Shown one piece after another: positions 51,444 to 59,201 of a DNA stretch of 64,000 nucleotides. Both the position numbers and the translations under genes were made by a program. Positions within the stretch are counted from its first letter, which is position 1. Every line of letters begins with the position of its first letter. The notes under the pieces were generated by a model that was not told the DNA's origin, did no database searches, and saw only the letters and a list, made by a program, of their open reading frames with translations. The DNA comes from Acidobacteriota bacterium (lineage in GTDB: Bacteria > Acidobacteriota > Polarisedimenticolia > J045), in the NCBI GenBank assembly GCA_030949985.1, contig JAUZRX010000015.1, forward strand, positions 62,001 through 126,000. Direction: 5' to 3'.

Positions 51444-53484
51444 TTCCGCGGCGCGAGGTTCCCGGGTGGGGAGCGATGCCGCGCTGCGCCTGTTTCCGGC
51501 GCGTTGTCCGGCCCGGGAGGTGGCTATCGGCGATCTGACGATCGGCGGCGGCCACCCGATCGCGGTCCAGTCCATGACGACCACCCCCACGTCCGACGCG
51601 GCGGCGACGGCGGCCCAGGTCTGCGCCCTGGCGCGGGCCGGTTGCGAGATCGTTCGGGTGACCGTGCCCTCCGGATCCGATGCGCGGGCGTTGCCGGAAA
51701 TCCGCCGGCGGATGCGCGCCGAGGGAGTGGCGGTGCCGCTGGTCGCCGATATCCACTTCACACCGCGCCTGTCTCTCGACGTGATCGAGCATGTGGAGAA
51801 GGTGCGGATCAACCCCGGGAATTTCGCCGATCGTCGGAGCCTGAAGGGGGAGGTTTACGACGAGAGCCGTTGGGAACGGGACGTGGAGCGGGCCCGCTCC
51901 CTCTTCGCGCCCCTGGCCCGCCGGGCCCGCGAACTGGGCGTGGCCTTGCGCATCGGCGTCAATCACGGGTCGCTCTCCGACCGGCTGGTCCAGCGCTTCG
52001 GAGACAGTCCCGAGGGCATGGTGGAATCGGCCCTGGAGTTCATCACCTTCGCCGAGGAGGAAGGCCTGCGGGACCTGGTGATCTCGATGAAGGCCTCGAT
52101 TCCCCAGGTCATGGTGCGGGCCTATCGCCTGCTGGCCCGACGCCTGCTCCAGCGCGGCGAACTCTACCCGCTGCACCTGGGCGTCACCGAGGCCGGGGGC
52201 GGCGACGACGGCCGCATCAAGTCCACCGCCGGTATCGCGACCCTGCTCGGCGAGGGCCTGGGGGACACGGTGCGGGTCAGTCTGACCGAAGACCCCCTCG
52301 AAGAAATCCCCGTGGCGCGCGAACTGGTCGCCCGCTTCGGCCGTCCCGTCGCCGGAGAGGTCGACGAGGTCGCCGTCGACATCGAAGAGTGCCGCGACGG
52401 TCTCGACCCCTCACGCCGGGAGACGGCCGAACTGGCCCTGGGGCCCGCGCTGGCGATCGGCGGGGCGAACGTGCCGGCGGTGGAACTGACGTTGCCGGCG
52501 ACGAGCGCGGCCGGTCAGCTGGACGTCCTCGAGAGTCTCGAGCCCGGCGTCGAAGTGGTGGACCTGCGGGCGGAGTCCGTCGACGACCTCGTCACGGCCC
52601 TCGACGTGATTCCCGCCGGCGCGGAGGCTCGCTGGACCTGGGGTGTCACGCTGGAGACGGGAGTCGCGGAATCGATGCTGGCCGACCCGGCCCTGCGCGG
52701 GCGGGTCGCCTCGACGGTGGGGCGGGTGGCGGTGGTGGCGGGATTGCCGGCCGTCGATCTTCCCCCGCTGCTCGAAAGGCTCGCCGCCGAACTGCCCCGC
52801 GTGCCCCTGTTGGCGCTGGCACGGGTCGAAGGGGCGTTCGACGCCCGGGCCGCCGAGCGGCTCGGGGCCCTGGCCGGGGAATGGGCGGGGCGCGTACCGG
52901 TGCTTGCGGCCGGAGTGGTGGCGGCGCGGGCGGAAGACCGCCTGCCGGCCCATCGCCTGCTGGCTGCGGCCCTGGACCGGGCCGGCGCCCGCCTGCCCCT
53001 GGTGCTGACGGACAGGGTGGAGGCGGACGAAGATCTGCGGCTGGGTCCGGCGGGCCGGCTGGCTCCCCTGCTGCTCGATGGCCAGGGCGACAGCCTGCGG
53101 CTGGAGTGGGGTCCGGGGCATCGGGCCGCCGCCCTGGTGGATATCGCCCACCGCATCCTCCAGGCTTGCCGTCGCCGGCTCGAGCGGGCCGAATTCATCG
53201 CCTGCCCCTCTTGCGGCCGCACCCTCTTCGACCTGGAGGCGACCACCGCCCGGGTGCGGGAACTGACCGGCCACCTCAAGCTGAAAATCGCCGTGATGGG
53301 TTGCGTGGTCAACGGTCCGGGCGAGATGGCCGACGCGGACTACGGCTACGTGGGCTGGGGCGAGGGCAAGGTGGCCCTGTTCGTGGGCCGCGAGATGGTG
53401 GAAAAGGACATTCCCGCCGCCGAGGCGCCCGCCCGCCTGGTGGCGTTGATCCGCAGTCGGGGGGACTGGCAGGACCCAGCCTGA
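51427..53484 (+). CDS. ispG: 4-hydroxy-3-methylbut-2-en-1-yl diphosphate synthase (IspG), long form
   Basis: This Fe-S enzyme of the MEP pathway has 685 residues, nearly twice the E. coli length. The N-terminal TIM barrel has PIAVQSMTTTPTSDAAATAAQV, VPLVADIHFTPRL and VRINPGN. The C-terminal Fe-S domain has FIACPSCGRTLFDLE and MGCVVNGPGEMADADYGY with the three cluster cysteines. Between them, about residues 290-590, is a large insert rich in Ala/Leu, resembling the extra domain of plant, Chlamydia and Bacteroidetes IspG. ATG at 51427 lies in the end of the upstream gene; the exact start is uncertain because no strong ribosome-binding site is visible. Confidence 0.93.
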   Translation: MSTASDSAARGSRVGSDAALRLFPARCPAREVAIGDLTIGGGHPIAVQSMTTTPTSDAAATAAQVCALARAGCEIVRVTVPSGSDARALPEIRRRMRAEGVAVPLVADIHFTPRLSLDVIEHVEKVRINPGNFADRRSLKGEVYDESRWERDVERARSLFAPLARRARELGVALRIGVNHGSLSDRLVQRFGDSPEGMVESALEFITFAEEEGLRDLVISMKASIPQVMVRAYRLLARRLLQRGELYPLHLGVTEAGGGDDGRIKSTAGIATLLGEGLGDTVRVSLTEDPLEEIPVARELVARFGRPVAGEVDEVAVDIEECRDGLDPSRRETAELALGPALAIGGANVPAVELTLPATSAAGQLDVLESLEPGVEVVDLRAESVDDLVTALDVIPAGAEARWTWGVTLETGVAESMLADPALRGRVASTVGRVAVVAGLPAVDLPPLLERLAAELPRVPLLALARVEGAFDARAAERLGALAGEWAGRVPVLAAGVVAARAEDRLPAHRLLAAALDRAGARLPLVLTDRVEADEDLRLGPAGRLAPLLLDGQGDSLRLEWGPGHRAAALVDIAHRILQACRRRLERAEFIACPSCGRTLFDLEATTARVRELTGHLKLKIAVMGCVVNGPGEMADADYGYVGWGEGKVALFVGREMVEKDIPAAEAPARLVALIRSRGDWQDPA

Positions 53485-53637
53485 GCGGGTCGGCAGTTGT
53501 GGCCGAAAGCGGTCGGACGCAGTGTCCGAGCTTCGGTCGAAAGTTCCCGGTGGCCCCTGCCGCAGCGCTCGTCGCCGATCCCGTGGTTTTCATGTAAGTA
53601 GCTGTTCCCACGGTTCTTGCGCTTGATTTCCAGGTCC

Positions 53638-53653
53638 TGGCACGGAGGTTGAA
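53638..53653 (+). promoter_or_regulatory. Sigma-54-type promoter, small RNA 1
   Basis: TGGCACGGAGGTTGAA matches the -24/-12 consensus TGGCACG-N4-TTGCW at all positions except one (TTGA for TTGC). The spacing between the GG and the -12 dinucleotide is exact. Expected start is near 53664. It lies 154 bases after ispG in a region without genes. Confidence 0.6.
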
Positions 53654-53663
53654 AAAGGAGGGG

Positions 53664-53803
53664 CTGCTTGGACAGGTCGCCCGCCCCCCGGTATGCGGGA
53701 GCCGTTCGAAAGTAGCGGCAGGGCGGCCGGAAAGCACTCCTCTCCTCTCAGGACCTCCGCACCCCTCCAGGACCCCGGCCCCCCACCGGGGTCCACCCTT
53801 TTT
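53664..53803 (+). ncRNA. Candidate sigma-54-dependent small RNA 1
   Basis: This is a predicted transcript of about 140 bases from the -24/-12 promoter to the terminator at 53770-53803. It contains the core CTCTCCTCTCAGGACCTC (start of the 24-base element at 53740-53763) shared with small RNA 2. The core is C/T-rich and could pair with GGAGG-type ribosome-binding sites of mRNAs. Frames within it are not conserved with those of the second copy, so it is unlikely to encode a protein. No known family was recognised with certainty. Confidence 0.6.
53770..53803 (+). terminator. Intrinsic terminator of small RNA 1
   Basis: A perfect 9-bp stem GGACCCCGG/CCGGGGTCC with a seven-base loop is followed by ACCC and five Ts (53799-53803). 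Confidence 0.8.
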
Positions 53804-54006
53804 GTCTTCCGCCCACTCTCCGTTCGCTCGAGCCCGGTCCCCGGGAAGGCTCCCGCGGGTGGACCCGGAGCCTGCCGGGATTCGGCCACTTCGTCCGTGC
53901 CATCGGCCAGGCCGACCGGCCGCCGGGGTGTCGCCGGATTCGGGGAGAGCTCGGAGATATCGCTCAAGTCATTGAAATAAAACGCTTTGACTTTTTCCCG
54001 GGAGGC
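53804..54006 (+). other. Spacer between the two small-RNA cassettes
   Basis: I see no gene in these 203 bases. The right half contains an AT-rich stretch (about 53970-53996, including GAAATAAAACG and CTTTGACTTTTTC), unusual in this GC-rich window. Its CGCTTTGACTTT resembles GCGCTTGATTT upstream of the first promoter (about 53620-53630). It could be an activator or IHF-type binding region for the second promoter. Confidence 0.35.
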
Positions 54007-54022
54007 TGGCACGGGTCTTGGA
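54007..54022 (+). promoter_or_regulatory. Sigma-54-type promoter, small RNA 2
   Basis: TGGCACGGGTCTTGGA matches TGGCACG-N4-TTGCW except for one base (TTGG for TTGC). The expected start point is near 54033. The flanks differ from those of the first promoter, so the match is not just a recent duplication. Confidence 0.62.
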
Positions 54023-54032
54023 ATAGAGGATG

Positions 54033-54160
54033 GCGCCAAGCCACTCCGGCCCCGCGCTGGGACGGGACAGAAAGGAAAGCCGGAGTCGGCTCCGTCAACC
54101 TCTCCTCTCGGGACCTCCGCACCTGGGACCTCGGCCACCCACCGGGGTCCCTACTCTTTT
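54033..54160 (+). ncRNA. Candidate sigma-54-dependent small RNA 2
   Basis: This is a predicted transcript of about 128 bases ending at the terminator 54125-54160. It has the 24-base core at 54100-54123, identical to that of small RNA 1 except A to G at position 11. Upstream is a local hairpin CCGGAG-TCGG-CTCCG (about 54080-54094). The remainder of the two RNAs differs, so the shared C-rich core and terminator are the conserved functional parts. It lies convergent to dnaB, whose stop is 37 bases further on. Confidence 0.62.
54125..54160 (+). terminator. Intrinsic terminator of small RNA 2
   Basis: A 10-bp stem GGGACCTCGG/CCGGGGTCCC (one T-G pair) with a seven-base loop is followed by TACTC and four Ts (54157-54160). 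Confidence 0.75.
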
Positions 54161-54196
54161 GGGGCCGGATATCAAGTCACGGGCCGGGGGAGCGCG

Positions 54197-55603
54197 TCAG
54201 TTCGACGACCACTCCTCCTCGCGATTCTGGAACAGGGTGTAGTCCTTGACGAAGTAGAGCGGGACGGTGCCCGTGGGCCCGTTCCGCTGTTTGGCCACGA
54301 TCAATTCGGCCTGTCCTTCGAGGCCTTTTTCGATGACCTTCTCGGGATCCTTTTCGTAGACTTCCGGGCGGTAGATGAACATCACCACGTCGGCGTCCTG
54401 CTCGATGGCGCCCGACTCGCGGAGGTCGGAGAGTTGGGGGCGGTGATCGTTCTGACGCTGATCCGGCGCCCGGGAGAGCTGGCTGAGGGCGACGACGGGA
54501 ATTTTCAACTCCTTGGCGATGCCCTTGAGCGAACGGCTGATCTCTGAGATCTCCTGCTGCCGGCTTTCCACCCGGCCGCCGAGACGCATCAGCTGCAGGT
54601 AGTCGATCACCAGCAGGCCCAGGTCTTCCTGTTTCTTCAACCGGCGGGCCTTGGCGCGGATCTCCATCGGGGTCAGCCCGGGGGTATCGTCGATGAACAT
54701 CCGGCAATGGGCCAGTCGCTCGTAGCCCTGGGTCAAGCGCTCCCACTCCTCGGCGCTGAGCCGACCGGTGCGGACTTTCTGGGAGGGCACCATGCCTTCG
54801 GCGGAGAGCAGGCGGAAGAAAAGCTGCTCGGCGGACATTTCCAGGGAAAAGACGCCGACCGCCAGTTCTTCCCGGGTCGCCGCGTACTGGGCGATGTTCA
54901 GGGCCAGCGCGGTCTTGCCCATCGAGGGGCGGGCGGCGACGATGATCAGGTCTCCCGGCTGGAAGCCGGAGGTCATCCAGTCGAGCTTCTTGAAGCCCGT
55001 GGAGACCCCGGTGACCATCTCTCGTCTTTCGGAAAGCTCTTCGAGGGTTTCGAGCCCCCGCTGGGCCACCTGGGGCAGCGGCTGGAAGCCGCCCCGCCGG
55101 CCCACGTCGGAGAGCTGGAACAAGCGGCTCTCGGCCTCGTCGATCATCTCGGCGCCGGAGAGTACGCCCTTGGCGGCCTCGGCCCGCAGGTTCTCCGTCA
55201 CGGCCAGCAGTTGCCGCAGCAGGGAGCGGTCGAGGACGATGTCCGCGTAGCTCGAGACGTTGGTCGTCAGGGGCAGGGAATCGACCAGCGAGGAGATGTA
55301 GGCGGCGCCGCCGGCCTGTTCGAGCAGGTTCAGCCGCTCGAGTTCCCTGCGCAGGGTGACCAGGTCGATGCCCGTCGCCGGCAGGGCCGAGCCGAGGGAG
55401 ATCATCGCCGCGAAAATGGCCCGATGGGCCGGCCGGTGAAAATCGTCCGGCCGGAGCTTTTCCGCCGCGGCGTCGAGGGCGCTGGGATCGAGGAGAATGG
55501 CGCCGAGCACGGCCCGTTCGGCCTGTTCGTCCCAGGGCTGGGAGATCTGCTCGTCGGGGGGGGGTGGGGTGGCTGGCGGCCGGTGGCGGGGTTGGGTGCT
55601 CAC
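54197..55603 (-). CDS. dnaB: Replicative DNA helicase DnaB
   Basis: This is a hexameric helicase of 468 residues. The N-terminal domain has EQAERAVLGAILLDPSALD and GGAAYISSLVD; the C-terminal RecA-like domain has Walker A ARPSMGKTALALN, VGVFSLEMSAEQL, Walker B LLVIDYLQLM and DLRESGAIEQDADVVMF. GTG at 55601-55603 was chosen as giving the normal family N-terminus; the frame is open for another 120 codons through the rnpB region, which is not protein-coding. Divergent from rnpB. Confidence 0.95.
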   Translation of the reverse strand: MSTQPRHRPPATPPPPDEQISQPWDEQAERAVLGAILLDPSALDAAAEKLRPDDFHRPAHRAIFAAMISLGSALPATGIDLVTLRRELERLNLLEQAGGAAYISSLVDSLPLTTNVSSYADIVLDRSLLRQLLAVTENLRAEAAKGVLSGAEMIDEAESRLFQLSDVGRRGGFQPLPQVAQRGLETLEELSERREMVTGVSTGFKKLDWMTSGFQPGDLIIVAARPSMGKTALALNIAQYAATREELAVGVFSLEMSAEQLFFRLLSAEGMVPSQKVRTGRLSAEEWERLTQGYERLAHCRMFIDDTPGLTPMEIRAKARRLKKQEDLGLLVIDYLQLMRLGGRVESRQQEISEISRSLKGIAKELKIPVVALSQLSRAPDQRQNDHRPQLSDLRESGAIEQDADVVMFIYRPEVYEKDPEKVIEKGLEGQAELIVAKQRNGPTGTVPLYFVKDYTLFQNREEEWSSN

Positions 55604-55687
55604 GGTGGAGGCAAACCTCAGGCAGGGATCAGGCAAGAAAACGGGACGGCAATTTACCATGGACGGCGCGTCGGGCCGGGGTGCGGG

Positions 55688-55693
55688 TAGAAT
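55688..55693 (+). promoter_or_regulatory. -10 element of rnpB
   Basis: TAGAAT lies 8 bases before the first base of the predicted RNase P RNA, the correct distance for a start point at about 55700. No clear -35 is visible. Confidence 0.5.
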
Positions 55694-55700
55694 AAACCCT

Positions 55701-56089
55701 TGCCGGGCGGAGTGCCGGAGAGGATCGCGGCGCGTTTTTAGAGCGTGTCGAGGAAAGTCCGGACTCCACAGGGCAGCGCGCTGGGTAACGCCCAGGCGGG
55801 GCGACCCGACGGAAAGTGCAGCAGAGAGCAGACCGCCAGCGGCCGGCTCCCCGGAGTCGGTGCGGGCAAGGGTGAAACGGTGGGGTAAGAGCCCACCAGT
55901 GCCCCGGGCGACCGGGGTAGCTTGGTAAACCCCGCGTGGAGCAAGGCCAAATAGGGGGACCATGGCGTGGCCCGCGTCGTCCCCGGGTAGGCCGCTCGAG
56001 GCGGAGGGTGACCTCCGGCCCAGATGAATGATCCTCCCCCCCCGTGGGGAACAGAATCCGGCTTACGAGGTGCTCCGCCCGGCCCTTTT
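55701..56089 (+). ncRNA. rnpB: RNase P RNA (bacterial type A)
   Basis: This is the catalytic RNA that matures tRNA 5' ends. Conserved region I reads GAGGAAAGTCCGGACTCCAC (about 55750-55770). GGGTGAAACGGTGGGGTAAG and GAGCCCACCAG follow, and region V is seen as AGATGAATGATC with ACAGAATCCGGCTTA. P1 is formed by GCCGGGCGGAGTGCC (55702-55716) and GGTGCTCCGCCCGGC (56069-56083). A short T run (56086-56089) follows the closing stem and likely ends transcription. Confidence 0.95.
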
Positions 56090-56140
56090 CCACCGGTGCC
56101 TGCAGAAGGATTCGAGAGGATCGGGGGTAGAGTCGACCAC

Positions 56141-57385
56141 ATGGATCCCAGCCGATCGACATCTTGCGACGCGCTGCTCTCGGAGGTGCTCGAGCAACTC
56201 GAGCGTCGCGGCGAGAGCCTGCGCCGGCTGGCCGCCGAGATTCATCGGGACCCGGAACTCGGTTGCCGGGAGTATCACTCGGCCGCGCGCCTGGCCGGAG
56301 AACTCGAGGAAGAAGGATTCCAGGTGGTCACGGGCCTGGCGGGCATGGACACGGCCTTCCGGGCCGAGCGGGGACGCGGAGCCCCCGCGGTCGCCTTCCT
56401 CGTGGAATACGATGCCGTCCCCGAGATGGGGCATGCCTGCGGGCACAACCTGATCGCGGCGGTTTCCCTGGGCGCCGCCGTGGCCCTCGGCCAGGTCGTC
56501 GATCGGCTGGGGGGGCGGGTCGTCGTGATCGGTGCTCCCGCCGAGGAAACCGTGGGGGGCAAGGTGGTGCTGGCCGTGCGTGGTGCGCTGGACGATCTGG
56601 ACGCGGCGCTGCTGGCTCACCCGGGCAGCGAAAACTGCGCCCAGGTGCGTACGGTGGCTTCCTGGTCGATGGAAGTCGTCTTCGAAGGGCGTGCTTCCCA
56701 TGCCGTGGCCGCCCCCGAACGGGGCGTCGACGCCCTGGCCTGCATGGTTCGCCTGCTCGGGGCCCGGGACGCGCTGCTCGCAGAACTGGGCGAAGACTTC
56801 TTCGCACCGGGTGTGATCCTCGAGGGTGGCGTCCGGCCCAACCTGGTGCCGGCGCTGGCTCGCGCCCGTTTTTCCTTGCGGGCCCCCAGCCGCGAAGCCC
56901 TGGTCGATCGGCTGCTGCCTCGTTTCCGCGCCTTGGTGGAGAGCATCGCGGCCTCCGCCGGAGCCCGGGGCCGCCTCCGCGCGATCGACAACCTCTACGA
57001 CGAGCTGATTTCGTCGCCGCTGCTCTCCCGTCTCTACCGCGCCCAGGCCCGGCAGGAAGGCCTCGAGGTGGTGGAGCGCTCGGAAACCCTGATCGGTTCG
57101 CTGGACACGGGCACGGTCTCGCAGCGGGTTCCCGTTCTGCACCCGATCTTCTCCATCGTCGACGAGCCCGTGCCGACCCATACCGAGGCCTTCACGCGGG
57201 CGGCCGCCGGGCCCCGCGCCCTGGCGGCGGCGGCCCGGGTGACCCGGATCCTGGCGCGCGTGGGCTTCGCCCTGCTCGCCGAGCCCGGGCTGCTCGCAAC
57301 GGCGCGCAGGGAGCACGCCGACCAGTTGCGGGGCCGGCCCCCCCGGCAGGACGTTCCCCTGATCACCGAGCAGGACGAGCCATGA
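56141..57385 (+). CDS. M20 family amidohydrolase/peptidase
   Basis: This is a 414-residue zinc hydrolase of the M20D type (AbgA/PM20D2-like). The metal-binding and catalytic blocks are VAFLVEYDAVPEMGHACGHN, APAEETVGGKVVLAV and the dimerisation-domain start MEVVFEGRASHAVAAPERGVDA (seen as two pieces). Candidate substrates are N-acyl or beta-alanyl/ornithyl dipeptides, but the sequence does not define them. ATG at 56141 gives a normal N-terminus; the frame extends further upstream only into rnpB. It overlaps the next gene by ATGA. Confidence 0.88.
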   Translation: MDPSRSTSCDALLSEVLEQLERRGESLRRLAAEIHRDPELGCREYHSAARLAGELEEEGFQVVTGLAGMDTAFRAERGRGAPAVAFLVEYDAVPEMGHACGHNLIAAVSLGAAVALGQVVDRLGGRVVVIGAPAEETVGGKVVLAVRGALDDLDAALLAHPGSENCAQVRTVASWSMEVVFEGRASHAVAAPERGVDALACMVRLLGARDALLAELGEDFFAPGVILEGGVRPNLVPALARARFSLRAPSREALVDRLLPRFRALVESIAASAGARGRLRAIDNLYDELISSPLLSRLYRAQARQEGLEVVERSETLIGSLDTGTVSQRVPVLHPIFSIVDEPVPTHTEAFTRAAAGPRALAAAARVTRILARVGFALLAEPGLLATARREHADQLRGRPPRQDVPLITEQDEP

Positions 57386-58311
57386 CCCGGGCGAGGACGA
57401 TGCGGGTGCCCGGCCCCCTTCCCGTCGGCAGCAGCCTGGCGGTGGTGGCACCCGGTTCGGCGGTGGACCGGCAGCGGGTGGAGGCGGGCTTCGAGCGGCT
57501 GGCGGCCTGGGGCTATCGGCCCCTGGCCGGCAGGCACCTCTTCCGCCGCAAGGGGGACCTGGCGGGAACCCGGCAGCAGCGACTGGAAGACCTGCACTGG
57601 GCGCTGACCGATCCGGCCGTGGACGCGGTCTGGTTCGCCCGGGGCGGCTGGGGCAGCGCCACGCTGCTCGACGGCATCGAGTGGCGCCGCTGGCTGCGCC
57701 GTTCCCGCTGGCTGATCGGTTTCTCGGACCTGACGTCCCTGCAGGCGGCCCTGCTCGAGCGCGGTCTGTGCTCCTGGCACGCTCCCATGGTGGCCGACCT
57801 GGCGACGCCGGAACGCTTCGTCGCCCGGGACCTGCGCGCCATGCTGCTCGACCCCCTTCGGGTCCGCCGGATCCGTCCCGGTCCACGCCGCCGCCTGGTG
57901 GGAGGGCGCGCCCGGGGGCTGCTGGCCGGGGGCAACCTGACGGTGCTCGCCAGCCTGGCGGGCACCCGCTGGCAACCCGACTGGCGCGGCCGGATCGTCC
58001 TGCTCGAAGAGGTCGGGGAAGCGCCTTACCGGATCGACCGGTTGCTCTGGCAGTTGTCGGCCAGTGGCATGTTGCGCGGCGTGCGGGGTGTCCTGCTGGG
58101 GCAGTTCACCGCGGCCCGCCCGGCGGGAGGACGCCCTTCGAGGGTCCTGAGGGACATCTTCCTCTCACGGCTCGCGCCGCTGTCGGTTCCGGTGCTCGCC
58201 GGCATTCCCGCCGGCCACGGGCGTCGGGCCCGGGCATGGCCCCTGGGCTTCGATTGCAGCCTCGACGCGGACAGGGGGGAGGTCCGCCTCGCGCCGCCGG
58301 ATGCCCGATGA
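57382..58311 (+). CDS. ldcA: LD-carboxypeptidase (S66, muramoyltetrapeptide carboxypeptidase)
   Basis: This serine peptidase removes the terminal D-Ala from murein tetrapeptides during cell-wall recycling. The 309-residue protein contains VWFARGGWGSATLLDGI, the nucleophile Ser in IGFSDLTSLQAALL, the Glu in VLLEEVGEAPYRIDR and the His in GIPAGHGRRA, matching the S66 Ser-Glu-His triad. ATG at 57382 overlaps the upstream stop, and its own stop overlaps truA, both as ATGA. Confidence 0.92.
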   Translation: MTRARTMRVPGPLPVGSSLAVVAPGSAVDRQRVEAGFERLAAWGYRPLAGRHLFRRKGDLAGTRQQRLEDLHWALTDPAVDAVWFARGGWGSATLLDGIEWRRWLRRSRWLIGFSDLTSLQAALLERGLCSWHAPMVADLATPERFVARDLRAMLLDPLRVRRIRPGPRRRLVGGRARGLLAGGNLTVLASLAGTRWQPDWRGRIVLLEEVGEAPYRIDRLLWQLSASGMLRGVRGVLLGQFTAARPAGGRPSRVLRDIFLSRLAPLSVPVLAGIPAGHGRRARAWPLGFDCSLDADRGEVRLAPPDAR

Positions 58312-59111
58312 CGGGGCAGCCGGATCGGAGCGGAAGCCGGAGTGGAGCCCGTCCGATCGTCCTGCAAGTGGCCTACGATGGCAGTGGTTACGAGGGCTGG
58401 CAGCTGCAGCCCGGTCGACCCACCGTCCAGGGGGAACTCGAGCGGGCGCTGGGGGTGATCCACGGCACCGCCGAGCGGATTCCCGTGGTGGGCTCTTCGC
58501 GCACCGACGCCGGCGTTCACGCTCTCGGGCAAGTGGCCTCCTACCGGCCCCCCTCGCCGCGCTCCATCCGTGCCCTGGCCGCGGGCCTGGCCAAGCTCTT
58601 GCCCCCCGCCATCCGTGTCCTCGCCGTCGCCGAGGCTCCCGAGGGCTTTCATCCCTGTCGCTCGGCGGTGGGCAAGACCTACCGTTACCGCATCGTCAAC
58701 CGCCCCCTGATGCTCCCTTTTGAGCGACACTGGGCCTGGCACCTGCGCGCGCCGCTGGATACGGGGGCGATGGAGCGGGCCGCCGCCGCCCTGGTGGGCC
58801 GCCATGATTTCACTTCCTTCGCCACGGCGGGAGGCCCCGAGCGGGACAACACACGGCATCTGCGCCGGCTGAACCTGCGCCTGAGTCCCGACCGGGTGCT
58901 CGAGATCGAGGCCCAGGCCGACGGTTTCCTCTACCGCATGGTGCGCAATCTGGCGGGGTTCCTGGTGGAGGTGGGGCGCGGCCGCATCGAGGCGGACAGG
59001 AGCGGGGAGATCCTCCGGGCCCGAAGTCGTGCCCTGGTGGGCCATACGGCTCCCGCCAGGGGGCTGTGCCTCGTGCAGGTGGATTTTCCGCCGCAGCAGG
59101 CTCCCTGGTGA
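58308..59111 (+). CDS. truA: tRNA pseudouridine(38-40) synthase
   Basis: TruA modifies positions 38-40 of the tRNA anticodon arm. The 267-residue protein has VAYDGSGYEGWQLQPG, the catalytic Asp in SSRTDAGVHALGQVAS, KTYRYRIVN and FLYRMVRNLAGFLVEVG. Start ATG lies within the ldcA stop. Confidence 0.96.
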   Translation: MTGQPDRSGSRSGARPIVLQVAYDGSGYEGWQLQPGRPTVQGELERALGVIHGTAERIPVVGSSRTDAGVHALGQVASYRPPSPRSIRALAAGLAKLLPPAIRVLAVAEAPEGFHPCRSAVGKTYRYRIVNRPLMLPFERHWAWHLRAPLDTGAMERAAAALVGRHDFTSFATAGGPERDNTRHLRRLNLRLSPDRVLEIEAQADGFLYRMVRNLAGFLVEVGRGRIEADRSGEILRARSRALVGHTAPARGLCLVQVDFPPQQAPW

Positions 59112-59201
59112 GGGGGCAGGGGCCCGCCGTGCCTGTTGGAATGGCAGGGGGCCGGGTGGTACATTGCCTGCGGGCGGGTCCAGGAAGGAGATTCCGATCC
59201 G

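Noticed and set aside
53590-54242. Small open frames within the small-RNA region, including one starting at ATG 54030 and others on both strands
   Set aside because: The conserved 24-base core is read in different contexts in the two copies, flanking codons are not conserved, and the frames run through the terminators. A non-coding interpretation is simpler.
56024-56140. Upstream start of the M20 peptidase inside rnpB
   Set aside because: The first 39 codons overlap conserved RNase P RNA positions; ATG 56141 gives the normal family N-terminus.
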